Assembly (NCBI GenBank): GCA_947378245.1
Contig: CANCJF010000004.1
Span: 1 to 51,705 of the forward strand
From: Bacteroidota bacterium
GTDB lineage: Bacteria > Bacteroidota > Bacteroidia > Flavobacteriales_D > Crocinitomicaceae
Direction of reading: 5' to 3'
Length of the DNA: 51,705 nucleotides
Translations under genes and position numbers: made by a program
Part shown: one piece after another, positions 29,368 through 37,519 of the stretch
Position numbering within the stretch: the first letter of the stretch is position 1
Layout: each line of letters starts with the position of its first letter
Notes under the pieces: model-generated
Databases searched by the model: none
Seen by the model: only the letters and a program-made list of their open reading frames with translations
What the model was told of the DNA's origin: nothing

Positions 29368-29913
29368 ATGAAAAAATCTATTATTTATTCGCTATTTTTA
29401 GGACTTACATTGATGTTGTGCTCCTTTGACAATGTGAAATTAACGCTTAACAAAACAGATTCATTTATCAGATATACGTTGAGTCATCCAGCACACGAAT
29501 CAATAGGAACCTCAAAAGATTTTATTTGTGGAGGATATTATGATAATGCATCCAAAAAAGTTACCAAATTGGTTGTTGCTGCTGCTGTAGCATCTTTTGA
29601 TTCACAAAATTCTAGTAGAGATTCTCATGCTTTAGAAACATTGGAAGGGACAAAATATCCGAAAGTTACTTTTATAAGCAAAGCAATTAAAGAAGAAGGT
29701 AATGAAGTAATTATTGTAGGTGAATTGAATTTTCATGGAATAAAAAAAGACATAACCATCAAAGCAAAACAGTCTGAATCGGATAAGAAAATAATATTAA
29801 CAGGTTCTTTCAACGTAAGTTTAGATAAATTTAAAGTTGAAAAACCATCCATGATGGGAGTTGCTGTAGATGACAACTTAGTAATGGATTTTAAAACTGT
29901 TTTTGACATTTAA
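29368..29913 (+). CDS. YceI family protein
   Basis: A 181-residue exported lipocalin-like protein with an N-terminal signal (LGLTLMLCSFDN; the cysteine may be lipidated). YceI proteins form a beta-barrel that binds long isoprenoid chains such as polyprenyl-pyrophosphate or ubiquinone-8. Visible family features are SFDSQNSSRDSHALETLEG, then YPKVTFIS and GELNFHGIKKDITI. In E. coli yceI is next to the b561 homologue yceJ; here it follows the b561-like gene by 24 bases. This supports a shared quinone- or redox-linked job in the envelope. Confidence 0.88.
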   Translation: MKKSIIYSLFLGLTLMLCSFDNVKLTLNKTDSFIRYTLSHPAHESIGTSKDFICGGYYDNASKKVTKLVVAAAVASFDSQNSSRDSHALETLEGTKYPKVTFISKAIKEEGNEVIIVGELNFHGIKKDITIKAKQSESDKKIILTGSFNVSLDKFKVEKPSMMGVAVDDNLVMDFKTVFDI

Positions 29914-29916
29914 GAT

Positions 29917-30837
29917 TTGCAACAATCTACTTGGAAGGCGCATGTTGCCTTATTTATCGTAAATGCATTATATGGAGCTGGTCATATCCTCGCAAAAGGG
30001 GTTATGCCAGCTTTTTTATCTCCTACCACATTCATTTTCTTTCGAATTTTAGGAGCTACTGTACTTTTTTGGATGATTAAAGCTTTTTTACCTAAAGAGC
30101 GAATTCAACGAAAAGACATCGGACTTTTTATGTTGTGTGCGTTATTTGGAGTTACGATCAACCAATTATTTTTCTTTCATGGCTTGAGTTTATCTTCTTC
30201 GATAAATTCTGGAATTATCATGACCACCAACCCTATACTAGTAACCATCATTGCCTATTTTTTATTAAAAGAGAAGATCACACGAACGAAAGTAACCGGA
30301 ATAGTATTAGGAGCTACGGGAGCTATTTTATTGTCATTAGCAGGAAATACGGGAAAAGGGGATTCATCTTTAGGGGATTTGTTTTTATTCATAAATGCAT
30401 TGAGTTACGCCATCTATTTGGTCATAGCCAAACCGTTAATGCAGCGCTATAGTCCGTTCACAGTTATAACCTATGTATTTACTTTTGGGTTGTTCTACAT
30501 GCTGATTTACCCACCTACCTATATTGAATTATTACAGATTGATTTTGGAGCAATTACGCCTAATATATGGGTGAAAATTACATACATTGTGATTGGAGTA
30601 ACATTTTTCACTTATTTGTTGACCATGTATGGATTGAAATATGTTGGACCTTCTATTGCTAGTGCATACATTTATACACAACCAGTTCTAGTAATGGGCT
30701 TTGCCTTCTTATTCTCCTTGATTGGTTTAGCAGATGATTATACGAATACAATTACCTTGGAAAAAGTAGGGTATATGGCAATGATTTTTGTTGGGGTATG
30801 GATTACAGCGTATTATGGTAAAAATAAAAAACAGTAG
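29917..30837 (+). CDS. EamA/DMT family permease
   Basis: A 306-residue inner-membrane transporter with ten predicted helices and two EamA halves, including IVNALYGAGHILAKGVMPAF, SSINSGIIMTTNPILVTIIA and YVGPSIASAYIYTQPVLVM. The DMT superfamily exports varied metabolites. Translation seems to start at a TTG three bases after the yceI stop; the next in-frame ATG (residue 28) would remove most of helix one, so TTG is preferred. It is the last gene of the DOMON cluster. Its stop codon lies within the terminator hairpin. Substrate unknown. Confidence 0.85.
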   Translation: MQQSTWKAHVALFIVNALYGAGHILAKGVMPAFLSPTTFIFFRILGATVLFWMIKAFLPKERIQRKDIGLFMLCALFGVTINQLFFFHGLSLSSSINSGIIMTTNPILVTIIAYFLLKEKITRTKVTGIVLGATGAILLSLAGNTGKGDSSLGDLFLFINALSYAIYLVIAKPLMQRYSPFTVITYVFTFGLFYMLIYPPTYIELLQIDFGAITPNIWVKITYIVIGVTFFTYLLTMYGLKYVGPSIASAYIYTQPVLVMGFAFLFSLIGLADDYTNTITLEKVGYMAMIFVGVWITAYYGKNKKQ

Positions 30838-30885
30838 GGGCGAAAAATCTTTCGCCCCTACTGTTTTACAAATCTTTCGCCCCTA
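30828..30885 (+). terminator. Terminator hairpin with a duplicated 3' arm
   Basis: Perfect 18-base arms (30828-30845 and 30850-30867) with the loop AATC. The stem contains the EamA gene's TAG. A second copy of the 3' arm core (TCTTTCGCCCCTA) follows at about 30872-30884 and is itself followed by a T-tract, so two alternative hairpins are possible. Confidence 0.7.
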
Positions 30886-30923
30886 GTTTTTTATTTCACA
30901 CAAAATTTAGGTAACTAAAATCA

Positions 30924-31955
30924 TCAATTATATTTCATTTTACCTTTTAATTTTTTGAATATCTTAATCTTAGGTAATTTTATATTAAAATTCTTTTTCT
31001 TTTTAGTGTCGCCATTTGTTTTGGTAAACTTACGATATGTAAATGGGTTTTCAGGGATAGTACGTGCATAACCAATAGAAAATTCATGACTTGAACCCGT
31101 ATTGGAATGTTTTGTTAATGCGGCATTATTATATGTATATACAAACCTCCATCCTAAATCTAAGAAAACACCAGCACTTGCTACTATTGTATTATCTGTT
31201 CGATATCCAGCACCTAACCATACTAATTGATTTAATAAGAAGTTGGCATCTGCACTTATGTTTAAAGGTGCACCAACAACATTTCGCAACGATAAAGTTG
31301 GGTAGAATACATAAAATCCATTATCCCATCTAATTTTATAACCAGTAGAAATAAATAAATTATTACTTTTTAGATCAAACATACTATGCTTAAATGATGT
31401 GTCAATCACTGAAGCAGGAAGTCGGTTACCTAATAGACCTGGTAGACTTATATTTAAATCAAAGTCAGGGGTAACCATTGAAAACCCTACACCTACATTC
31501 AATCCAAATTTGTTAATTCCAGGTTGAGTCAAGGTAGGATCATCTAACTGACGATAATATAAGTTAGTAGCATTCAACGTATTTTGAGTGAATCCTAATC
31601 GCAAACCATAAGCGAAAGACATTCCTCCATAATGGCGGGTAAAAGTTTTGTAAGAAACATTACCAGCTACCTCCATTTGGTTATAACCTCCAAAATTATC
31701 GTTTACAGCAAATCCAGAAAATCCTAAATGTGGTCGATAATTGTAGTGAGATACAACAGCAAAGTTCGCTGCAGAATTGTCCTGATTTGAATAATCGTAA
31801 TGTGAAAGTAGTGTAGTTCCATATTTTGTAAACACATCCATATTTGCAGGATTTAAAAATCCTGGGTTCAACATATACTGATTATAGAATTGTTTAGATT
31901 GAGATAATCCAAGCGTAGATGCTAAAAGTAAAAGTAAAACACCTATAAATCTCAT
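30924..31955 (-). CDS. PorP/SprF family T9SS outer-membrane protein
   Basis: A 343-residue protein with a signal peptide (ending GLSQ) and the PorP/SprF start QFYNQYMLNPGFLNPA. The body is beta-strand-rich (GFAVNDNFGGYNQMEV, YGLRLGFTQNTLNAT, NVGVGFSM) and it ends with a basic lysine-rich tail of about 30 residues. SprF-type proteins help a specific partner with a type B sorting domain pass the T9SS or attach to the surface. The partner gene is directly upstream and overlaps by four bases (ATGA). Confidence 0.9.
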   Translation of the reverse strand: MRFIGVLLLLLASTLGLSQSKQFYNQYMLNPGFLNPANMDVFTKYGTTLLSHYDYSNQDNSAANFAVVSHYNYRPHLGFSGFAVNDNFGGYNQMEVAGNVSYKTFTRHYGGMSFAYGLRLGFTQNTLNATNLYYRQLDDPTLTQPGINKFGLNVGVGFSMVTPDFDLNISLPGLLGNRLPASVIDTSFKHSMFDLKSNNLFISTGYKIRWDNGFYVFYPTLSLRNVVGAPLNISADANFLLNQLVWLGAGYRTDNTIVASAGVFLDLGWRFVYTYNNAALTKHSNTGSSHEFSIGYARTIPENPFTYRKFTKTNGDTKKKKNFNIKLPKIKIFKKLKGKMKYN

Positions 31956-32338
31956 CGTTTCAAGATTATTTTACCGTTAATAAAGGTAGGTTTATCCTCG
32001 AACTTATATTCCAATTGATACATGTAAACACCTTCAGGTAAATCTTTCCCAAATATACATAGAGGTTGATTACATAATCCAACAAAGGTTTTATTCTCAC
32101 CATCGTTCGGATTATTTGAGTAAGGCGAAGCGTAAAAAACTAAATCACCCCATCTATTAAATACTGAAAATTTATGATCGCGGTAGGTCGCTAATTTTTC
32201 TATGACATAATAATCATTGATAGAATCACCATTTGGGGTAAAATAATTGTAGTTTAATGAGTCCATCAATTCACTTGCTTTACTAGTAAAAACAGGTGCT
32301 AAGACAATAAACAGTACAAAAAGTAATCTTACTTTCAT
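31952..32338 (-). CDS. Minimal secreted protein: signal peptide plus type B T9SS sorting domain
   Basis: A 128-residue protein starting at the ATG at 32338; a longer frame to 32392 adds an unlikely 18 residues before a clear signal peptide (VRLLFVLFIVLAPVFTSKAS). Nearly all of the mature part is the gliding-motility-associated CTD: YFTPNGDSINDYYVIE, FSVFNRWGDLVFYAS and LPEGVYMYQLEYK. There is no room for a separate passenger domain, which is odd since CTDs normally follow large adhesins. It is translationally coupled to the SprF-like gene. A plausible promoter lies at 32362-32392. Confidence 0.8.
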   Translation of the reverse strand: MKVRLLFVLFIVLAPVFTSKASELMDSLNYNYFTPNGDSINDYYVIEKLATYRDHKFSVFNRWGDLVFYASPYSNNPNDGENKTFVGLCNQPLCIFGKDLPEGVYMYQLEYKFEDKPTFINGKIILKR

Positions 32339-32361
32339 TATGAGGAACAAATATTTGGACA

Positions 32362-32392
32362 CAAAGTTGTGTTTTTTTTTTGTGTTATCCAA
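32362..32392 (-). promoter_or_regulatory. Promoter of the CTD-sprF pair
   Basis: On the minus strand TTG (32392-32390) is separated by 20 bases from CAACTTTG (32369-32362), one mismatch from TAnnTTTG. It lies 23 bases before the chosen ATG and supports that start. Confidence 0.4.
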
Positions 32393-32428
32393 TGAATTTC
32401 ACAGAAAGTATCTATTATAGGACACAAA

Positions 32429-32462
32429 AAAGAGGTTGTTAAATACAATTAACAACCTCTTT
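32429..32462 (-). terminator. Terminator of the cyclophilin gene
   Basis: Perfect 14-base stem (AAAGAGGTTGTTAA and complement) with a 6-base loop. On the minus strand it follows the cyclophilin stop by 21 bases and runs into TTTTTT. Confidence 0.85.
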
Positions 32463-32483
32463 CAATCATTGAATCTTTAATTT

Positions 32484-32918
32484 CTATTTTTCAATAATCT
32501 CAATTGCATTGATTTTATCGCCTTCACGTATAGCATCAATCACTTCTAATCCTTCATATACTTTACCAAAACATGTGTGGTTTCTATCTAAATGAGAAGT
32601 CTGACGTCTACTATGACAGATGAAAAACTGAGAACCACCTGTATTTCTTCCAGCATGTGCCATTGAAAGTACACCGCGATCATGGTATTGATTATCTCCT
32701 GTTAATTCACAGTCAATTTTATAACCAGGTCCACCAACCCCTGTTCCTTTTGGGCAGCCACCTTGAATCACGAAGTCAGGCAATACGCGGTGAAAAGTTA
32801 ATCCATCATAAAATCCTTCTTTTGCTAATTTTACAAAGTTTGCAACCGTATTTGGTGCATCTTTTTCATAAAAAGATACTTTCATATCTCCTTTTACTGT
32901 TTTTATAATTGCTTCCAT
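32484..32918 (-). CDS. Cyclophilin-type peptidyl-prolyl isomerase
   Basis: A 144-residue single-domain cyclophilin, probably cytoplasmic since no signal peptide is present. It catalyses cis-trans isomerisation of prolyl bonds. Motifs: [20 protein letters not shown] with the catalytic arginine, [12 protein letters not shown], then GGSQFFIC and FGKVYEG. The start at 32918 is preferred because a perfect promoter element (32936-32943) lies between it and the longer in-frame start at 32960. It is divergent from bshC. Confidence 0.93.
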   Translation of the reverse strand: MEAIIKTVKGDMKVSFYEKDAPNTVANFVKLAKEGFYDGLTFHRVLPDFVIQGGCPKGTGVGGPGYKIDCELTGDNQYHDRGVLSMAHAGRNTGGSQFFICHSRRQTSHLDRNHTCFGKVYEGLEVIDAIREGDKINAIEIIEK

Positions 32919-32935
32919 AGAAATATTTTGAAGGA

Positions 32936-32943
32936 CAAAGTTA
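32936..32943 (-). promoter_or_regulatory. -7 element of the cyclophilin promoter
   Basis: TAACTTTG on the minus strand is an exact TAnnTTTG match, 17 bases before the ATG at 32918. A TTG lies 16 bases upstream of it. Confidence 0.55.
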
Positions 32944-32973
32944 CGTTTTTTAAAAATCACAATACATATTTCA

Positions 32974-33002
32974 TTGCTTGAATATTGTTTTCAGTACATT
33001 TG
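32974..33002 (+). promoter_or_regulatory. Promoter of bshC, probably giving a leaderless mRNA
   Basis: TTG (32974-32976), 18 bases, then TACATTTG (32995-33002) fits the Bacteroidota TTG/TAnnTTTG promoter well. The bshC ATG begins only five bases after the element, so the transcript would start at or next to the ATG. Confidence 0.6.
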
Positions 33003-33006
33003 TTCT

Positions 33007-34560
33007 ATGCAAAAACACACCTTACATAGAGAAAAATCGGGACAATTTTCCAATTTAGCAAACACTTTATCGTATCGTCAGGATACACTTACAGATTTAA
33101 TTACTGCACCTTTTTCTTTAAAGAATATAGGTTTACAAATACCTAATAAACAACAAAATTATTCACTTGAGACCAGACATACGTTAGTAAACGAATTAGT
33201 CAAACAATTTCCTACACTAGCTATAAATTCTCCTGTTGCTTTAAATATAGAACGATTAAAAAAGGACACAACATTTACAATATCTACTGGACATCAATTA
33301 AATATAGCTACAGGACCTGCATATGTGATTTATAAAATAATTCATTGCATACGTTTAGCAGAAGAATTAAAAAAAGAATATCCATCCAATGAATTTGTAC
33401 CCGTTTTTTGGTTGGCATCTGAAGATCATGATATTGAAGAAGTAAATCATACTTCTTTATTTGGAAAAAAAATCCAGTGGAATGAACAACAAGGTGGAGC
33501 AGTTGGCCAATATGAATTAAATCAATGGGAAGAAATGAAGGCTGAAATTGCGGCCTTTTTTCACAATCATCCCGAAGGTGAAATTCATCAACTATTAGAA
33601 AAATATTCAGGTGATAACGTAGCTCGTGCTACTCAGCAGTTATATCATACGTTGTTTGAACGTTATGGAGTGCTTGTCATCGAACCCAATGTTCCAGGTT
33701 TAAAATCATTATTTACGAATATAATGCAAGAAGAGGTAAGGAAACCTTTTGTTGAACAATGTGTACATAAAGCAAATGAAACGATCGTTCGTTTAGGTTT
33801 TGCACCTCAAGCATTTGCGCGACCAATTAATATATTTCAATTAAGTAAAGGAAAAAGAGAGCGATTATTAGCAGAGAATGATACTGAAATCATTGAGGCA
33901 ATAGGAAATCATCCAGAACATTTTTCTCCTAATGTGATGTTGCGACCGGCCTATCAAGAAACTATTTTGCCAAATTTAGTCTACGTTGGTGGAGGGGGTG
34001 AAATTAGTTATTGGATTCAACAAAAGGGTGTTTTTGACACCATCGGTTTAGCATTTCCTTTGTTAAGCGTTCGAAATTCTGTACAACTCATAGATGTTTC
34101 AACTCAAAAAAAATGTGAGAAATTAAATCTTTTATGGCAGGATATTTTTACACCACTTCAGGAATTACAACGAGATTATATCCAAGCTAATTCAGGAGAT
34201 GAGTTAAATTTTTCAGCTATTGATACGGCTTTATTTCAGTTAAATAAAGTTCTGATAGAACAAGCTGAGCTTTTTGATCAAAACATGGAAAAGTTTGTTG
34301 AGGCTGAAACTAGCAAGTTGGCAAAACAACTAGAAATGATTAAATCTAAGTTTACAAAGCATCGCAAAGGTCAATTAGAAGTCGCAATGAAACAATTAGA
34401 AGATCTTAAAGCTAAATTATTTCCAAATAATGGATTGCAAGAACGAACTGAAAGTTTTTTAAGTTTTTGTAAAGATGGAAACATAAGCAAAATGATTGAT
34501 GTGGTAAAAAACGAGATGGACCCTTTTGAAAATGATTTGATTGTTCTACTTTTAGACTAG
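33007..34560 (+). CDS. bshC: Bacillithiol biosynthesis cysteine-adding enzyme BshC
   Basis: A 517-residue enzyme that joins cysteine to glucosaminyl-malate, the last step of bacillithiol synthesis, a low-molecular-weight thiol used by Bacillota and many Bacteroidota. Family features include TISTGHQLNIATGPAYVIYK, FVPVFWLASEDHDIEEVNHT and NVMLRPAYQETILPNLVYVGG, followed by a C-terminal coiled coil (about 395-470). The start is at the ATG at 33007, which lies just after its promoter. Other bsh genes are not in the window. It is monocistronic or weakly linked with the next TonB receptor (41-base gap). Confidence 0.93.
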   Translation: MQKHTLHREKSGQFSNLANTLSYRQDTLTDLITAPFSLKNIGLQIPNKQQNYSLETRHTLVNELVKQFPTLAINSPVALNIERLKKDTTFTISTGHQLNIATGPAYVIYKIIHCIRLAEELKKEYPSNEFVPVFWLASEDHDIEEVNHTSLFGKKIQWNEQQGGAVGQYELNQWEEMKAEIAAFFHNHPEGEIHQLLEKYSGDNVARATQQLYHTLFERYGVLVIEPNVPGLKSLFTNIMQEEVRKPFVEQCVHKANETIVRLGFAPQAFARPINIFQLSKGKRERLLAENDTEIIEAIGNHPEHFSPNVMLRPAYQETILPNLVYVGGGGEISYWIQQKGVFDTIGLAFPLLSVRNSVQLIDVSTQKKCEKLNLLWQDIFTPLQELQRDYIQANSGDELNFSAIDTALFQLNKVLIEQAELFDQNMEKFVEAETSKLAKQLEMIKSKFTKHRKGQLEVAMKQLEDLKAKLFPNNGLQERTESFLSFCKDGNISKMIDVVKNEMDPFENDLIVLLLD

Positions 34561-34601
34561 TTTATATACTAATTATTAATTTTTTACGTTCTACTTTACT
34601 T

Positions 34602-37196
34602 ATGCGTTTTTTGCTGACATTTTTTTTTCTATTACTTTCATTGTGTTTGTCGGCTCAAGAGTTTGGTTTTGTGGAAGGTATCTGTGTCGAGAAAGGAGGT
34701 AAAGTCATCGAAAATGTATTAGTAAGTAGTGAGGATACTCGTGTTTATACAGATGTCAATGGATATTTTCAGTTGAAAGTTTCTGCAAATAAACAGCTAA
34801 TTATTTCTTTTCTAATTGATTCAACTAGCCTAAATAAAGAAGTGAAAATTCGACCAAATGAACATTATAATTTGGGTAAAGTAAAATTTTCATTTACGGT
34901 GATGAACTCAGTTTTTTTAAAAACAGAAAAAAATGATAATAATATCCTTAAATTACCTTCCTTAGACTTACAAAAAATTGCAGCAACATCCGTTGAAAGA
35001 ACGCTAATTTATTCAACTTCCGCAAGCTCAAACAATGAATTAACCTCGAATTATAATGTGCGTGGAGGTAGTTATGATGAAAATCTAGTGTATGTAAATG
35101 GCTTTTTAATTAATAGACCATTTTTAACGCGTTCTGGACAACAGGAAGGCTTGAGTTTTTTATATTCTTCACTCGTAAAAGACATACGTTTTAGTGGCGG
35201 TGGATTTGATGCAAAATATGGCGATAAATTAAGTTCAGTCCTTGAGGTAACTTATGTAACACCTGATTCTACAAATGCTTCAGTAATGATGTCCTTGTTA
35301 GGAGTAGAGTCTCATATTGCACAAAAAGTAAATTCCAGATTCAATTATTTAGTTGGAGCACGTTATCGTTCTAATGGATATTTATTGAATTCACTTCCAA
35401 CCAAAGGGGCATATAATCCTGTTTTTTACGATGCTCAATTTTTAATGAATTATGCTATTACACCAAAACTTACTTGGAGTACATTAGGACATTTATCATC
35501 AAATAATTATCGTTTTTCTCCTACTACGCAAGAAACAGATTTTGGAACCGTCAATGAAGCATATCGTTTGAAAATTTATTTTGACGGCCAGGAACAGACA
35601 AAATTCGAAACCATGACTGGAGGTACGGCTTTAAAATATAAGCCAACTGAAAAAACGAATTTGGATGTTTATGCAAGTTTATTCTATACGAACGAAAAAG
35701 AATATTTTGATGTTCAAGGTCAATATTATATCAATTTATTAGAAACTAACCCAGGTAAGAAAAATTTCGGCGATTCTATTGCTTCGATAGGGGTAGGAAG
35801 TTATTTAAATCATGCACGTAATAATTTACAAGCTACCATATTGAATATCTATCATAATGGTTCTCATCAGTTTTCAGACAAACAACGTTTACTTTGGGGA
35901 GTAAATTACCAGCATGATGTATTTAGAGATGTCTTAAGTGAATGGAAAAATGTCGATTCTGCAGGTTATACAATTACTAAAATTCCTAGTAATGATTTGA
36001 CACTTTCATATGCCATCAAGAGTAAATTAGCATTAAACTCGCAACGTATTAGTGGATTTGCACAACATAGTTTTGAATGGGGAAAGACATCTTTAAATTA
36101 CCCTGTAAAAGCGAAGTATCTTTATAAAGATTCGATAGGAAAACGACAAGTATTAATGGTCTATGATACACTGACAGCTGCCACACGTCGTTTTTTGTTA
36201 ACGACAGGTGTTCGTGCTGGATATACAGAAGTAAATAATGAGCACTATGTTACCCCACGTATTTCTTTCATTTTCTTTCCTAGAACTTATTTTTATTCCA
36301 ACAATAAAGTGATGCGTCGCAACACACAGGTTCGATTAGCAACAGGTTTGTACTATCAACCCCCTTTTTACCGAGAATTTCGAACGATGGAAGGCCAGCT
36401 AAATCTGCAAGTTGTTTCACAAAAATCTGCTCACATCATAACAGGTTACGACTTTAATTTTTCCATGTGGAACAGAAAAACTCCATTTAAATTTTCTGCT
36501 GAAGCATATTATAAATATTTCTGGGATGTAAACCCTTACGAAATTGATAATGTGCGCACAAGATATTATGCCAAAAATGATGCAATCGCATACGCCTATG
36601 GTGCAGATGTAAATATTCATGGAGAATTTATAGAGGGAGTGCAATCATTTTTTAAAATAGGTTATCTAAAAACAATGGAAAATTTATTAAATGATTCATA
36701 CAAAGTTTACCGAAATAAAAGTGGTGAAACGATTATTCCAGGGTATACCATTGATGATAAAAAAGTAGACAGTACAATTGTACATCCAGGGTTTATACCA
36801 AGACCAACAGATCAACGGATTAATTTTGCAATTTTATTTCAGGATAAGATGCCTTCCTATGAGATGTTAACGGCACAAATGGGTTTTAATTTTGGTTCGA
36901 GTTTACCGTATGGTCCACCAGATTTTAATCGATATAAAGATACGCTTCGACAAAAATTTTATGCACGAGTTGATTTAGGATTATCTTATGATTTACTTCA
37001 AAAGACACACGCTCAAAAACAAAAAACGAAACATGGGTTTTCAGATGCAATTATATCTTTTGAAGTATTCAATTTATTAGGAATTAATAATGTTCTTTCC
37101 CATCAATGGGTACAAGATGTTACTGGTAAAACGTATGCCATTCCAAACTACTTGACACAAAGAAGATTCAATTTGAAACTGATCATCAGAATGTAA
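34602..37196 (+). CDS. TonB-dependent receptor with carboxypeptidase-like domain (large)
   Basis: An 864-residue outer-membrane receptor. It has a signal peptide (ending LSAQ), a carboxypeptidase-regulatory-like domain (about 20-100, GFVEGICVEKGGKVIENVLV), a plug (about 115-215, NYNVRGGSYDENLVYVNGFL and SGGGFDAKYGDKLSSVLEV) and a beta-barrel ending RRFNLKLIIRM. No SusD or DUF4249 gene follows. Proteins of this plan are often conserved single-copy receptors in Bacteroidota; the ligand cannot be read from sequence. Confidence 0.9.
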   Translation: MRFLLTFFFLLLSLCLSAQEFGFVEGICVEKGGKVIENVLVSSEDTRVYTDVNGYFQLKVSANKQLIISFLIDSTSLNKEVKIRPNEHYNLGKVKFSFTVMNSVFLKTEKNDNNILKLPSLDLQKIAATSVERTLIYSTSASSNNELTSNYNVRGGSYDENLVYVNGFLINRPFLTRSGQQEGLSFLYSSLVKDIRFSGGGFDAKYGDKLSSVLEVTYVTPDSTNASVMMSLLGVESHIAQKVNSRFNYLVGARYRSNGYLLNSLPTKGAYNPVFYDAQFLMNYAITPKLTWSTLGHLSSNNYRFSPTTQETDFGTVNEAYRLKIYFDGQEQTKFETMTGGTALKYKPTEKTNLDVYASLFYTNEKEYFDVQGQYYINLLETNPGKKNFGDSIASIGVGSYLNHARNNLQATILNIYHNGSHQFSDKQRLLWGVNYQHDVFRDVLSEWKNVDSAGYTITKIPSNDLTLSYAIKSKLALNSQRISGFAQHSFEWGKTSLNYPVKAKYLYKDSIGKRQVLMVYDTLTAATRRFLLTTGVRAGYTEVNNEHYVTPRISFIFFPRTYFYSNNKVMRRNTQVRLATGLYYQPPFYREFRTMEGQLNLQVVSQKSAHIITGYDFNFSMWNRKTPFKFSAEAYYKYFWDVNPYEIDNVRTRYYAKNDAIAYAYGADVNIHGEFIEGVQSFFKIGYLKTMENLLNDSYKVYRNKSGETIIPGYTIDDKKVDSTIVHPGFIPRPTDQRINFAILFQDKMPSYEMLTAQMGFNFGSSLPYGPPDFNRYKDTLRQKFYARVDLGLSYDLLQKTHAQKQKTKHGFSDAIISFEVFNLLGINNVLSHQWVQDVTGKTYAIPNYLTQRRFNLKLIIRM

Positions 37197-37519
37197 TTGA
37201 ATTTTAGTTACTTAAATCAAAGATCACCAAGGGATTTACATAAAGCCCACAAAGAAAAGTTCACATTATAGTATATACAAAAAAACAAAGCTTCTGAGAG
37301 ACAACATCAATTTATTCATTGTGTATCTCTATGCTATTGTGAACTCTGTGTTAATTTTCTTTTTTTACTTATATCCCGTGATATAATTCCATTAAGTAGT
37401 AGCTGTTTCATTGTGTTCTAAGCATATAATATAGATACTCCATGCTTTAATCAAAAATTAATCTGAATCTCTAGGCGATTTCAATAATTTACGGCAAATT
37501 TGTAGCATATAATTTGCCC
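37197..37519. other. Intergenic stretch without a gene
   Basis: About 320 AT-rich bases between the TonB receptor and speA. No credible ORF is visible. An imperfect inverted repeat (GTTCACA near 37259 and TGTGAAC near 37340) is present. TATAATTTG ends four bases before the speA ATG and resembles a -7 element with one extra base. No function is assigned. Confidence 0.5.
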
